Below, in pieces: positions 25,281 through 35,840 of a stretch of 64,000 nt of DNA; within the stretch, counting starts at the first letter, position 1, and each line of letters starts with the position of its first letter. Under the pieces are notes generated by a model that was not told the origin of the DNA, searched no databases, and worked only from the letters and a program-made list of their open reading frames with translations. The position numbers and the translations under genes are program-made. This stretch comes from Cynocephalus volans (taxonomy: Eukaryota; Chordata; Mammalia; Dermoptera; Cynocephalidae): contig NC_084471.1 in the NCBI RefSeq assembly GCF_027409185.1, positions 6,602,535 to 6,666,534 of the forward strand, written 5' to 3'.

Positions 25281-26604
25281 CATGTAGTGGAATCACAGGG
25301 TGACACCGGCAGGGAGGTCCCAGGCCTTTTAGAACTGGGCCTGCCACGTGCACTCTGTGTGTATGAGTGGTCCCTGCCAGGCCTCCTGCCAGGGCCAGAG
25401 AGAAACTTGTGTTCACACATGTGGCCAGGAGGTAGGGAGGCAGGCAGGAGAGGGCGGGGGAGCTGGGAGGCTCCGTGGAATCCCCAGTGATGAGATTATG
25501 GTCGTGGCTCTGGCAAACCACACTTGTGCTATCTCTGCAGTGCACCTGGCTTGGGGAGGCATCCTGGTCCCTGGAGCCAAGCTCACTACGTCTGGACTCC
25601 CAAATCTCCAGGACAACAGATGGCCAGAGCAGTGACATCTGCACACTGAGCACATACTCTGTGCCTGGCCCCAAGGGGTCAAGCCTCCCAGCATCTTACA
25701 GACAAGAACACTGAGGCTGAGGACACGGCCCAGGGCTCCAGATTCAAACTCAGTGCTCTGACTCCACAGGCAGTGTTCCTAACCACTGGGAAGCCCTGCC
25801 TCCCTGATGACCTGCCCCTACAGCCAAAGGCAGGCCATGGTTTTGCTGTATCATGTGGCTCCTGCGGCCAGTTGGGAGAGGGGGAGCAGCCATGGGCAGC
25901 CAGCCCCCCCACTGACCGAGGCACAGGAAGGCAGTGAGCAGGTGAGCCTCATGCCTCGAGGGGGTGGGGGCTGGGGGTAGGGCCTGGCTGTTGGTCACCT
26001 CCTCCTACCTTCCAGGGCCCTGGGCCAAGTCTCCCCACCTCAGGGCCTCCATCTCCCTGCCGCATAAACAAGTGGGGTGAACGTGATGACCCCCCAGGGC
26101 CCTTAAAAGTGCTCCCTCCACGTGGGTATTTCAGTCCCTTTGGGTCGATGAGGAAACAGAAGCTCAAAGAGGTGAGGACTTGGTTGCCCTTGTCCGCCCC
26201 ATACAAGGAGCAGAATGGTCCCGTGGCCTGGACACAGGGCCACCAGACCAGCGGTTTAAATCCCAGCTTGGCCACAACCTCGCTGGGTGACTTTCGGGGG
26301 GGGTTGTCTAAATCTCTCTGAGCCCCCGCTCCTATTGTCTTGAATTTGGGAAATGGGGGCTGGGGTTTGGAAGCCCAAGATCTTGAAGAGGGATACGGTA
26401 GGGACACGTGGGGGTCCTTGGGAGGTGGAAGGCAGCTCCCCGAGGGAGGTGGGGGAAGATGATGTCAGGACTGGGGGCCAGCTGGTCTCACTCACACTGG
26501 AGCCCATCCCCCGCACCCACACCGGGGTCTCAGCCTCCAAGCACCTGCCTCTGGAAGGAGGGCTGCAGCGGGGATTGGGGTGAAGTGCCTCATGCTCCCA
26601 CCTT
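25281..26604. other. intergenic, no gene seen
   Basis: No exon recognised. The 'tgaggaaacagaagctcaaa' word near 26149 is a MIR trace. Confidence 0.4.
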
Positions 26605-26825
26605 CTAATTAAATGGCAGCAATTTTGACGTGGCAGGTGATCTTCTCGGGAAGCCTGGCTTTAAATTTAGCTCCCTCCGCAGCCAGCCCTTTGAAAAGGC
26701 TGCTCTCCACCAAGCAAGCGTGAGTCATCGCCAGGCCGCCCCGCAAGCAGCCGCCTGTGCGGGGGAGCAGGCCTCCCGAAGGCAGAGCAGTAGTAAACAG
26801 GGACGCAGGATTAAAGCCGCGGAAT
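26605..26825. promoter_or_regulatory. candidate conserved non-coding element
   Basis: A unique-looking block with 'tctaattaaatggcagcaat', 'gctttaaatttagct', an AP-1-type TGAGTCA at 26721-26727 and 'gcaggattaaagccg'. It is about 4 kb upstream of the CpG island. Regulatory function is inferred from motif density alone. Confidence 0.25.
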
Positions 26826-27064
26826 GTGGGGCGTCAGGCACGGCCTGACACGCAGTAGGTGCTCAGAAACTGGGAGGGGGCGGTTCCTACGGCGGTCTGT
26901 GTAGTCACCTCCCTAGGTCTCCCTCAGCCCAGCCTGGCCCAGGGTGGGGACACACAAATCCCACTGTGGCGTGGTCCACGCATGACAGTTTACATGCTCC
27001 GTCTCACCCAGTCCTCACAGTGGCCCCGGAGCCTGTGCCCTCAGCTGCTTCTGCAGATGCACAG

Positions 27065-27560
27065 TGTGGACAGCTGAAAGGTGCTCCCCTCCCCCAAAGA
27101 TCTCCACATCCTAATCCCTGGAATCTGTGAATGTTACCTTACATGGCAAGAAAAAAAGGGGGGGCTTTACTGATGGGACTGAGTTAAGGACTTTGAGATG
27201 AGTAGAGTGTCCAGGATTACCCGGTAGCCCCCAATGCAATCACCTGTATCGTTATAAGGGGGCACAGGAGGGTCCCTTGACACGTGGAGAAGGCCACATG
27301 AACAGGAGCAGAGGGAGATTTGTGGACACTGGCCTCGAAGACTGCAGTGTGACACGGCCACTGGCCAAGGACACTGTAGCCACCAGAATCTGGAAGGAGC
27401 AAGGAAGGACCCTCCCCTAGAGCCTCCGAGAGGGCATGGCCCTGTGACACCTTGATTTTGTCCCAGCAAAACTGAATTTTGCGTTTCTGGCCTTCAGAAC
27501 TGTAAGTGAATAAATATGTGTTGTTTTAAGTTACTTAGTTTGTGGTCCTTGGTTACAGCA
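27065..27560 (+). mobile_element. MLT1-type MaLR LTR, sense, near full length
   Basis: The sense words are in order: 'ccacatcctaatccctggaa', 'tgtgaatgttaccttacatg', 'taccccgg'-like variants, 'gttataagggggcacagg', 'acttctgg'-like 'tttctggccttcagaactgt' and 'aataaatatgtgttgtttta'. It ends with 'ttggttacagcagccacagg'. It is the only full sense MLT1 copy in the window and has no internal retroviral sequence. Confidence 0.8.
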
Positions 27561-27589
27561 GCCACAGGACACCAGTGCACGGAGGGCGA

Positions 27590-27680
27590 GAGAAGCGAAT
27601 GAACTTGTCTGAGGTCATGCAACAGGGGAGTGGCCAAGCTGAGATTCAAACCCAAGTCCACCCAGATCCAAAGCCTCACA
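27590..27680 (+). repeat. MIR SINE fragment
   Basis: The words 'tgaacttgtctgaggtcatg', 'ggggagtggccaagctgaga' and 'ttcaaacccaagtccaccca' are diagnostic for MIR. Confidence 0.7.
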
Positions 27681-27925
27681 TTGACCCTTTGAGGTCATTC
27701 CCATTTTGCTGATGAGGAAACTGAGGCTTGGGGAGCAAAGTAGTTTTGTCCAAGGTGGGGGAGCCTATGCTGTAGAGAAGGTGAAGGTGCACGGCCCTAG
27801 AGCCTTGGGGCAGTGACCTCTTATCTCTGGGTGTCTGGCACCAACCCTGGATGGTTACAGAGCCCTGTTCAGTGATGGGTGGGGGCCCTCCAGTGAATAT
27901 GAAGCTTTTCAACATGCCCTGAATG

Positions 27926-27928
27926 CAC

Positions 27929-27959
<31 letters not shown>

Positions 27960-28290
27960 CTCACACACATACCTCACACATGGAGACACACACAAACACC
28001 ATACACACACACATACACACACCACACAGACACACCTCACACGTGGAGACACAGACACGACCACCACAAACACACACACACTCCACACACCACACAGACA
28101 TCACACGCACACACCACACACCCTCACCCAACACACCACACACAAAACACAGCACAGACAGCACACACACACTCCACACATCACGCAGACATCACACAAC
28201 ATACCACACACTCACCACACAGAATACAGACACACACAAAATACAACACAGACAGCACACACTCACATCATGCAAACTCGACGACACAGA
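27926..28290 (+). repeat. CA-rich microsatellite block
   Basis: A pure (CA)n run spans about 27929-27956. About 330 more bases of interrupted CACA, CCACACA and CAGACA words follow. Long open frames through it on both strands (Thr/His and Val/Cys rich) are repeat artefacts. Confidence 0.95.
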
Positions 28291-30235
28291 CCCACCCTGC
28301 TGTGACACATCCTCCTGCTCTTCCCCTGTCCTGCACTCAGCAGGTGTCCATTAAGACCCTAAGTGTTCCCATCGCTGGGAGCTGTGACGACCCCAGGACA
28401 CAGCCTCTGTCTGTCTACAGGGAGCTTAGAGGACTGGCACCTCTCAAAACAGTGTGAGAATCGAAATCAGCTGGCAGCCTGCCCAGCGCCCCGCCAGCAC
28501 TGAGACCTCCGACATGTTTCTTAACCTCTCTGGTCCTTGGTTTCCTCACCATGACCTGGGATGATCTTGGTCCCCCTTCTTGCGATGGTTTGGCAGGTGC
28601 CAGGCAAAGTGATTCACGTGTCCTGTCTCATTTAATTCTCGAGACATCCTGTGAGGGAGGCACTGCTATGACCTTCTCTTTAGGGAAGAAAACTGACATT
28701 CAGGGAAGTCCTATGCTGTGCCAAAGGCCACAAGGACAGTGAGGGACAAAGTGCCACCTTGCTCCAAATCCCAGCAGCCCAACCACGGGGCAACACCACC
28801 TCCCCAGCCTCTGCCGCCCTCTTTCCCTCCAGCTGAGCAGCCGCTGCCCGCCCTGAACCCTCAGCTGTGGCCCTGACCTCCTCCACCTGCTGGGGTGTTC
28901 ACGGGCGGCCCTCTGCCCTCGGTTGAAGATGGTTCCCATGGGCAGGGCCCACATCGGGTCCATGGGATAGATTCAGTGTCCAACCCTGGGCTCAAAGCTT
29001 GCCCACTGAAGGAGAGGAGGGCACAGATGCCTGTGCAAAATGTAAGGAAACTGAGGCACCCCAATGTTGCCAGCTTCCTGTGGGGGGGTGCACCCTGGCA
29101 CCATTCCCACACTCCAGCTGGGTGCCTGGGGCACATGGCCTAGCCTCTCTGAGCCTCTCTCTTAAACTCGAAAGGAGCACCGGAGGTGGCATCACAGATG
29201 CCCTCTGGACCCCCAGCCCCATCAGCGCCTGCTGAAATGCTGCCTCACTCTGGCTCCTCCTCGGTAAAATGAGAGTGAAGTGTCTGCCTTTAAGGTCTCT
29301 CTCAATGTTCATAAAAGTGCCAGTAAGGTGGGGAGCCCGCGTGCGGGTGTCAGAGTCATCTGGGCTTCAGTCTCGATTCTGCTCCTTGCTGGCTGTGTGG
29401 CTCAGAGTAGGTGTCCTAACCTCTCTGAGCCCCAGCTTGGTCATCTGTGAAATGTGGAGGACACGGCCCAGTGCTATGGTGAGGAATAAGCACAAGCACG
29501 TGTGTAAAAGGCTCAGCCCAGTTTCTGGGGAGGTTCAATCAATGTCCATAAAAAGGAAATCAGACCTGATGGTGCAGGTGGCTCGTGGACCGATCTTGGG
29601 GCCTGCCCTCTAGGGTGCGCAAGCCCATTTTCTCTCCCACAGCAGCAAACCAATAACCGGCCTGGCCACCATTCTCTCTGTGGGGCACTTGAGGAGGCTG
29701 CTGTGTCCTCCCCACAAGACATTCTTTATAACCAACCGGAGGTTTCCAGGTTGGGGACAGAGGAAAGTGGGGAAACTGAGGCATTGGCTTGAGGCCACGT
29801 ATAGAGTCCGGCGCAGCATTGTCCTGCAGGTGAGAGGTGAAACGGGGGGCAGGCGGGAACTAGGCTGGAGAGAGAGCAGGAGCAGGGGAGGGAAGCCCAC
29901 GCAGTGGCCCGGACGGTCAGGGAGCAGGGTTTTTTCCATTGGGAACCTGGACAGAGGATCATGTCCAAGTCTGGCCCACACATTGACCACCTGCTCAGGG
30001 TCTGGCTGGCAGGAGTGGCCTGACAGGACCGGCCGGGGAGGCGCAGTGCAGGGGTGGGGCCCTCCGACAGCAGATGCAAGAGGGGCTGCCAGGGGCATCT
30101 GGCAGAGGGGGTCTGGTGTTCCTGCAGGGAGCGCCTGGGGGGCTGGGGGACCCCCGGAGCCTGTCCTGGCCGAGGGCTGGGGTGCAGCCAGGAAGGAGGC
30201 AGGCGAGTGTGTAAGGTGGGGATGGGGAGACTGAG
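28291..30235. other. upstream proximal region, no gene seen
   Basis: This is GC-rich DNA just 5' of the promoter, with an antisense MIR at 29350-29530. No exon was recognised. Composition becomes more G-rich toward 30236. Proximal regulatory sites are likely here but none can be singled out. Confidence 0.4.
29350..29530 (-). repeat. MIR SINE, antisense
   Basis: The words 'cttgctggctgtgtggctca', 'ctaacctctctgagcccca', 'gtcatctgtgaaatgtgg' and 'ggtgaggaataagcac' are in antisense MIR order. Confidence 0.75.
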
Positions 30236-30420
30236 TCAGAGACTGGGGTGGGGACAGAAAAGGAGAGAAGAAAGGAAGAAGGGAAGGTAGGAGGGAAGGA
30301 AGGAAAGAGGAGGGAACAAAGGAGAGAGGGGACGAAAGTAGAAAAGAAGGAACCGAACAAGGAAGGGGTGAAAGGACGAGAGAGAAAGTGAGAGAGACAA
30401 GGAGCAGCAGGAGGGAGAGA
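30236..30420 (+). repeat. polypurine GA/GGAA-rich tract at promoter edge
   Basis: About 180 bases are almost all purine on the plus strand, with many GGAA, GAAG and GAGA words and only rare single pyrimidines. It abuts the 5' edge of the CpG island and may overlap the first exon or core promoter. Mirror-like polypurine DNA can form triplex (H-DNA) structures, and clustered GGAA is the ETS core. Both points are general knowledge and untested here. Confidence 0.85.
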
Positions 30421-30458
30421 GGCGGCGCCGCGGAGGGAACCAGGAGCGGCGCAGCGCG

Positions 30459-30491
30459 GAGAGCGGCGGGAGAGCGGCGGGAGAGCGGCGG
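30459..30491 (+). repeat. three perfect 11-bp GC-rich tandem copies
   Basis: The unit gagagcggcgg occurs three times without change at 30459, 30470 and 30481. It sits inside the CpG island, probably in or next to the 5' UTR. Copy number may vary between individuals. Confidence 0.9.
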
Positions 30492-30499
30492 CGAGAGGA

Positions 30500-30758
30500 C
30501 AGGAGAGGAGGAGCGTGCGGGAGAGGGCAGGCGGCGGGAGCGCCGCGAGCTCGGGCGAGGGGGCGGCGGCGGCGGGGCATGCGACCGGGCCCCGGACCGC
30601 GAGCCGGAGCCCCCGCCCGAGCCGAGCGCCGCGCCGCGCCCGGAGCCCCCGAGCCCGGACAACTGTTGCGGCGGCGGCGTCGGCAGCCCCCGCGGGCGGC
30701 TCCCGCGGGCGCCGGCTCCCGGCTGCGGAGCAAGGAGCGAGCGGGCGGCGGGCACGAG
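30500..30758 (+). other. inferred non-coding first exon of SHISAL1
   Basis: The 3' end is set by a near-consensus donor: GAG at 30756-30758 followed by gtgagc. The 5' end is unknown, so 30500 is only a placeholder inside the CpG island. The exon is called non-coding because the SHISAL1 start codon lies in the next exon. It contains an ATG at 30579-30581 (G at -3). From that ATG the frame is open for exactly 60 codons to the donor and encodes an Arg/Pro/Gly-rich peptide. That frame is an upstream ORF, not the SHISAL1 frame. Joining of this exon to the coding exon is inferred and not proven by the sequence. Confidence 0.6.
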
Positions 30759-31814
30759 GTGAGCGGCGCCCCGGGCGGGCCGGGCAGGGGCCGCGCGGCG
30801 GAGGAGGGTCCGGCCGAGTGGCGGGCGGGGTCTGCGGCGCCCCGGGAGACGCGGGTGAGGTGCATGGGGGGCTCCGGGGCGCTCTAGAAAGAGGCCGGGG
30901 ACGACCTGGGCAGAGCCTGGGGGCAGGAGCCGTGCGGGACAGCCGCTGCCCCGGCACTGGGGTCCGCGCCCGGGCTCGCCGAGGTCGGGGGCGCTGGACG
31001 CTGGCGCGTGAGGGGCCCGGGTCCGGGGAGCGGTGCGGGGCCCATCGTGCCGGGACGCAGCCGGGACCGGCATCCGCGTCCGAGGTGGGGACCGGCGTCC
31101 GAGGACCAAGTCCGGGCGCGCAGCGAGCCGGGAGCCCCGTGCGCGCTGGACAGGGCTCTGGAGCCTCGCGGCGGGCTCGGTGGGGTCCGGGGATCCCAGC
31201 TGGCCGGCGCGTGGGACACGGCTGGGCCCCCCAAGTGCGTGCCCCCGAGTCCCAGCCCGCCGTGTGGCCCCTGCGGAGGCACCGGCGCCGCCTCCCAGGG
31301 CCAAATCAATATCGATCCCGCGCCCAGGGCTCGGTGGCCCAGAGGCGGCCTCGGAAGCGCATTAGCACCGGCGGTTGCCGCGGCAACGAGACCCCAAGCG
31401 TCTTCGGGTTAAATTTATTCTAATTATTATTATCACTATTAGTGTTAGTATTTGTTACTCAGCCAGAGGAAAAAGGAGAGGAGGAGAAAAATCCAGCGCG
31501 TCCTGGCGCCTCCAACTGTTCTCTATGGAAAGCGCTGTCCCCGCGGACTGGCCGGCGGACCACGCGGGGTCCGTCTATGCGGAGGGGCTCACGCGCGCGC
31601 CGTGCGAGCTGCCCCTGCCGCGCCTCTGGGGCAATCGGCCGAGAAGGGGAGTTATATAATCTGCAGGGACAGTATGTCTGGTCGTGCCTCTTTGTGTCTG
31701 CCTACCTCGATCGGCCTCCTGATCCTCTCGGCTTAGTGACTGCTCCTGCCCGTGGAACCCCAGACCAGGATGGCAAGAGTAGAATGTGCCCTGCACCAGG
31801 GATTAGGGGGGGCT

Positions 31815-31975
31815 CCAGCCCTCTCTCCCCTGGCTGTGTGACCTTGAGCAAGGCTCTTGACTCCTCTGAGCCTCTGTTTCCTCATCTGTAGGATAGCCTG
31901 GGAGCCATTTCCACCAGCAAAGGTTGCTGTGAGGTCACACTGAGAAAATCTTGGAAAAATCTCACTGAGCGCTGA
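31815..31975 (-). repeat. MIR SINE, antisense
   Basis: The words 'tggctgtgtgaccttgagca', 'ctgagcctctgtttcctcat' and 'aaaatctcactgagcgctg' are typical of antisense MIR. Confidence 0.8.
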
Positions 31976-32550
31976 TGGCTGTGTGACTATAGGCAGCTGC
32001 CCACTCTTCTCGGGACCTCAGTTTCCTAGTCTGCCAAATGAGGGTCTGGACCTGGGCATTGTGTAAGGTGTCTTCAGTCACCGACTTCCTGTGGATCTCA
32101 CTGCCGGCTGTGGTTGAGATACTGTTAGTAGCAAGTTCGGCTCTGTTCAGACCTAGACTGGTGAGAAGTTCCTCACCCCACACCCTCTGGTCCCTCACCT
32201 GGTTCTGACTGTCTAAATGTGGCCGGGAAGCAGGTGGTCCATTGGGAACCACAGGGACTTTTCACCTACAGTAGGCCATGGGGTTTGGTTAGAAATGTCA
32301 TTCAGAACCAGAATCCAAATAACCCTCGGTCCCTGGTATCAGCCCATGACAATCTCCATACTGGTTGTGGTGGCCCAGAATTCGGGGGTCCTTTCCCCAT
32401 CCCTGGATCTGTGACTGCTCAGGACACCTCCCTGCAAGCAGCCCGCCTCTCCAGAGAGGCTGTTTACTGTGCCCATTCCGGCTGGAGGCTGAGTGTGGAG
32501 CAAGAGATGGCCAGGAAGTTGGAAAGCCCCAGGCAGGGATTTCTGCTGGG

Positions 32551-32665
32551 GTTTTTTTTTGGTTTTGTTTTTGGGGTTTTTTGGCAGCTGGCCGGGACAG
32601 GGATCAAACCCTGGACCTTGGTGTTGTCAGCATCACCCTCTAACCAACTGAACTAATCTGCTGGT
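32551..32665 (-). mobile_element. tRNA-Ile-derived SINE (CYN-like)
   Basis: On the minus strand the element starts near 32665 with an A-box-like word (ttagttcagttgg, Pol III consensus TRGYNNAGTNGG). It continues through 'gtgatgctgacaacaccaag', where the anticodon arm of tRNA-Ile lies. A B-box-like word (gggtttgatccc) follows, then 'ccggccagctgcc' and an A-rich tail (T-rich on the plus strand at 32551-32582). The match to tRNA-Ile is close across the whole arm set. From memory the colugo CYN family has this origin and structure. It is the only such copy seen here. Confidence 0.75.
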
Positions 32666-35359
32666 TTCTTCGATGTCTCTGTCACGCTGACTTCCCCAGC
32701 TCTGTCTCAGCAAGGAGAGGTAAGGGAAGCAGTTTGGTTTGGAACTGAGACTGTGTATGTGTGTGTCTCACCCCCACTCTCCTGAGCCACCCAGCCTGGA
32801 GCTTATCGGAGCAGCTGGTCTGGACAAGAGGGGTGGGGGCAGGGCCAGTGCTGCCCAGACCTTTGTGGGTGAGACAGAAAGTGAGTGGGACCTGCCCAGA
32901 GGGAGACCGGCTAAGAGCCACCCCCTTGTTACCTGTTACCCACCCATCCATTCATTCCTTCACTCCCCTTCTTTAGCCACCCTGGCGAGGCCCCATGCCT
33001 GCTGCTGAAGGGCATCGGTCTGCCCTTTGTAGCTCTTGGGGAAGCAGACGAGGAAGTGTCCCCTGACGAGCCAGCAGGGTTGGAGGCATGCCTGGGGTGA
33101 GCCATGAGCTGGGAGGGGCTAGGGGCTGGGGCCAGAAGAACCTGTCCAGGAGGAAAGGCGTGAATCAGCCAGAAGGAGTGGAGAAGGTGCTCTGGCCAGA
33201 GACCCTCTGTGGGCAAAGCTGCAGATGTATGTGAGGGAAAGAGGCTGGTACCTTCTGGGCCTTTGGAGCTGGGAGGGGGCCACAGGACTGGAAGGCAGGG
33301 GAGATGGCAGAGCCATGACAGGGCCTGGGTGAGGGTTTGGATAGTGATGTGGGATAGGGAGGTGGAGAGGGTGGCCAGGTTTGGAGCTTGGATGGCCTTT
33401 GGGTGGGGAGCCCATGGTTGAGTTAGGCAGAGGGAAGAGGAGTTGGGGACAAGAAGATGAACCTGGGTTCCAGATTCTAGGACAAACAGCTGAACCCTTG
33501 AGAGCCCCTCCTCCCTGCTTGCTGCAGGATAGACTGCTTAGTACCCAGGCCCTCGGCTTCTGGGGGCATCGGGTAAGTGGACGCCAGGTCTGGCCTGCTC
33601 TGAGCCAGGGACTGTGCCGAGCAGATTTGGAGCCTCATCATCTCACTTAGCCGTTGCACCAACCCTTTGAGCTGGCGATGATCAATTCTGTTGTACGGAT
33701 GAGAAAACAGGCTCCGAGAGGTTAGTAATAGTAGGATCATACTCCCAAGTAGGACCCAAGTAGGATCATACTCCGAACCACTGCACTGTATCACCTGGAG
33801 CCGGGCCTGGTGCCCAGTGTGATATACGGTGGCTCTTCAGACAGTACAATGAGCCACTGCGGGTCAGGGTCTCTTTAAGTCTCACTTCCTAGTCATTTTC
33901 CTGTTTACTTCCCTCTGGACTGACCCAGAGTGTGGCCCATCTTATTCTTAGAAGAAAGGTATCACCTCGCTTCTGGGGGATGGTCTCCCTCTGTTAACTC
34001 GGCCCCCACTGCTGTAGCCTCTCTCCAGTGGAGTCACACAGCAGACTCACGCTGATCTTAGAGTGAACCGAGCCCCTTCCCCAGCTCCCCCAGAGGGCTT
34101 TTCTAGTCCATCAGCTCTTTTGAGAAGTTACTGAAATGATATTCAACCCCTGAGAACAGTGGGGCCTTGTTTCCTAAACACTCTTCTGTAAGATGGGGTC
34201 CTGAACAGCTGGAGCCAGTGTGAGGGAGTAGGGTACCCAGAGCCCTGCCCACCCTGGGTCATGCCCTCCTGAGGACATCCAGGTGCCACCTGCTCTGTAG
34301 GTCTTGGTCTCGCTCTGCACAGGGCCTGGTGTGAGGGATTCCATCTCTTCCTCTCTCCCTTTTTTGTTTTCTTTCCCGCCTTCCTCCAGCACACACATTC
34401 CTTGACCCTGTCACATGACCCATTCTCTATACATGACCACGGGGAAGTAGAGATGGGAGGACCCCCTTCAATGTCACTCAGACCTGCCCTAGGGCAGCTC
34501 CTGGCCTAGACATGATGAGTGCTCAGTACCTGTTTGATGATTGACTATGGGAATAAATCATTCTCTAGCTGGGACCCTGCCAGCCCTGCTGATGGCCCCC
34601 TCCCACCTCTGGGCTTGGCTCGCCCTTCCCTCATTTTCCTCTTAGCTGTGACCAGATGGAAACATTCAGGAGGGCCTTCCCAGGGCATCCTGATGTCCCC
34701 ATTCCCTGGCAACACCCTCCTCCGAGCCTGGGTTTTCTCCTCAGCAACTTGGGGACACGGTACCTCTGAAAGTGCCAGAAAGGCACTGGAAGGGTCTTCG
34801 GCGTGGGAGCCCCACTCTCCCTAACCTATGGTGGGGGTGACGAGCAAAGACAGGGACAGCAGCATCTCTGAAGCCTCTGTGCTGTGATGGAGGGAGGACC
34901 CAGGTGCTGTTGCTGGGAGGAGCTCAGAGCTCACCCACTTCCCCATATGTCCCAGATGGGGATACTGAGGTCCAGATCAGGCTGGGGATGTGCTCAAGGT
35001 CGCACAGTGAACTGGGCATCCTGGAGAGCCAAGGATGTTCAACCCGATGTTGCAGGTATGGTGGGCTTTGTCCAGAGGCCTCTGAGGCCACTGCCTGGAG
35101 GGAGTACAAGCATTCCCCCAGATGAAATTTGCATTGAAACCCTGAGGCGCCGCTTCAGAAAAAAGCTTCAGAATCTCACCCTCCCTGGCCATCCAAGCAT
35201 AAGAGCAGAAGCTGACATGAAATTCAAATGCCTCCCATCCCATGTTTTTGGACACTAACCATAAGTGGGGTGCTCATGTCGAGTGTCCCCCCCCCACCCC
35301 CACTGGGGCACACACTGCCATCACCACCCGTCTGTCGCATGCACACCTACCTCAGCAGA
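32666..35359 (+). other. intronic sequence, no exon seen
   Basis: No exon recognised. It holds a MIR trace with a small internal duplication near 33730-33774 (the word gtaggatcatactcc occurs twice, 29 bases apart). A run of nine C lies near 35288. Confidence 0.45.
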
Positions 35360-35840
35360 TGCGCACAAATGCGCCTTCCTGAAATTAAGAAATAATGCAT
35401 GAGTTTCCCAAATTACACCCGTTTAACACTGAATTAAGTTCTGGAAGCTCTTAACAGAGCCCTGGGAGGAAAAAGAAATTATTTTTTTGTTCACACTTCC
35501 CTGGAAAATGAGACAAACCGTGATCTTTTAAAACCCAGCTACATAATCTGATTATTCCTCCTTGGCAAGCCTCGGAGAAATGCCCAGCGGAGGGAGGGGA
35601 CGGCCAGCTCTGCTGCTGCGGAGAGATTTGCATTGGGAAATTGGGCTGGGAAAGTTTGTCGCCTGCGCCAGCTTCCGAAGCTCCTCGTCGCATGATGGGC
35701 TCAAAATAAAGTGCTGTTTTCTCAGATATTGGCACAAATTAAAAATAAAGGCAAATTCCTTCCATAATCCAGTGTGAGAATTTCCTCTGAGGCTCCCTGA
35801 GCGTGTTTCGGAAACGGTGGTGATTTGCTTTCACTTTGGT
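35360..35840. promoter_or_regulatory. candidate intronic enhancer, AT-rich unique block
   Basis: This long unique-looking block resembles no repeat and is dense in developmental factor-type words. It has a perfect POU octamer ATTTGCAT (35626-35633), 'aaattaagaaataatgc', 'taatctgattattcc' and 'aaattaaaaataaaggca'. It lies about 4.6 kb downstream of exon 1. The pattern (AT-rich, motif-dense, repeat-free) is that of deeply conserved non-coding elements. Conservation itself was not tested. Confidence 0.4.

Larger units (their letters stand above)
30420..31400 (+). promoter_or_regulatory. CpG-island promoter of SHISAL1
   Basis: This is by far the densest CpG region in the window, with GGCGGC runs, GC boxes and 'gcgcgc' words from about 30420 to 31400. 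It begins next to a polypurine tract and contains a strong splice donor (30758/30759) on the plus strand. It lies 5' of the start-codon exon of SHISAL1 on the same strand, as expected for its promoter. No clear TATA box is seen, which is usual for CpG-island promoters. The exact start of transcription cannot be read from sequence. Bidirectional activity is possible, but no minus-strand gene is visible upstream. Confidence 0.85.

Noticed and set aside
555..27560. Endogenous retrovirus genes associated with the LTRs
   Set aside because: All LTRs recognised are solo relics; no gag, pol or env-like reading frame is visible.
27923..28354. Thr/His-rich and Val/Cys-rich open frames
   Set aside because: Read-through of a CA microsatellite on both strands.
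30500..30758. Protein-coding first exon of SHISAL1 in frame with the known start
   Set aside because: Neither possible acceptor puts the exon-1 ATG into the SHISAL1 frame; one yields a stop at 57612 and the other a third frame.
29610..31304. A minus-strand open frame of 564 codons across the promoter
   Set aside because: It is a by-product of the CpG island and polypurine tract (Arg/Pro/Ser-rich low complexity), overlaps long open frames in other phases, and shows no domain.
32551..32665. A functional tRNA-Ile gene
   Set aside because: A and B boxes carry changes, the acceptor stem does not pair fully, and an A-rich tail follows; it is a SINE.
33730..33774. Short duplicated word (gtaggatcatactcc twice, 29 bases apart)
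   Set aside because: A small local slippage duplication inside a MIR-like region; no wider significance seen.
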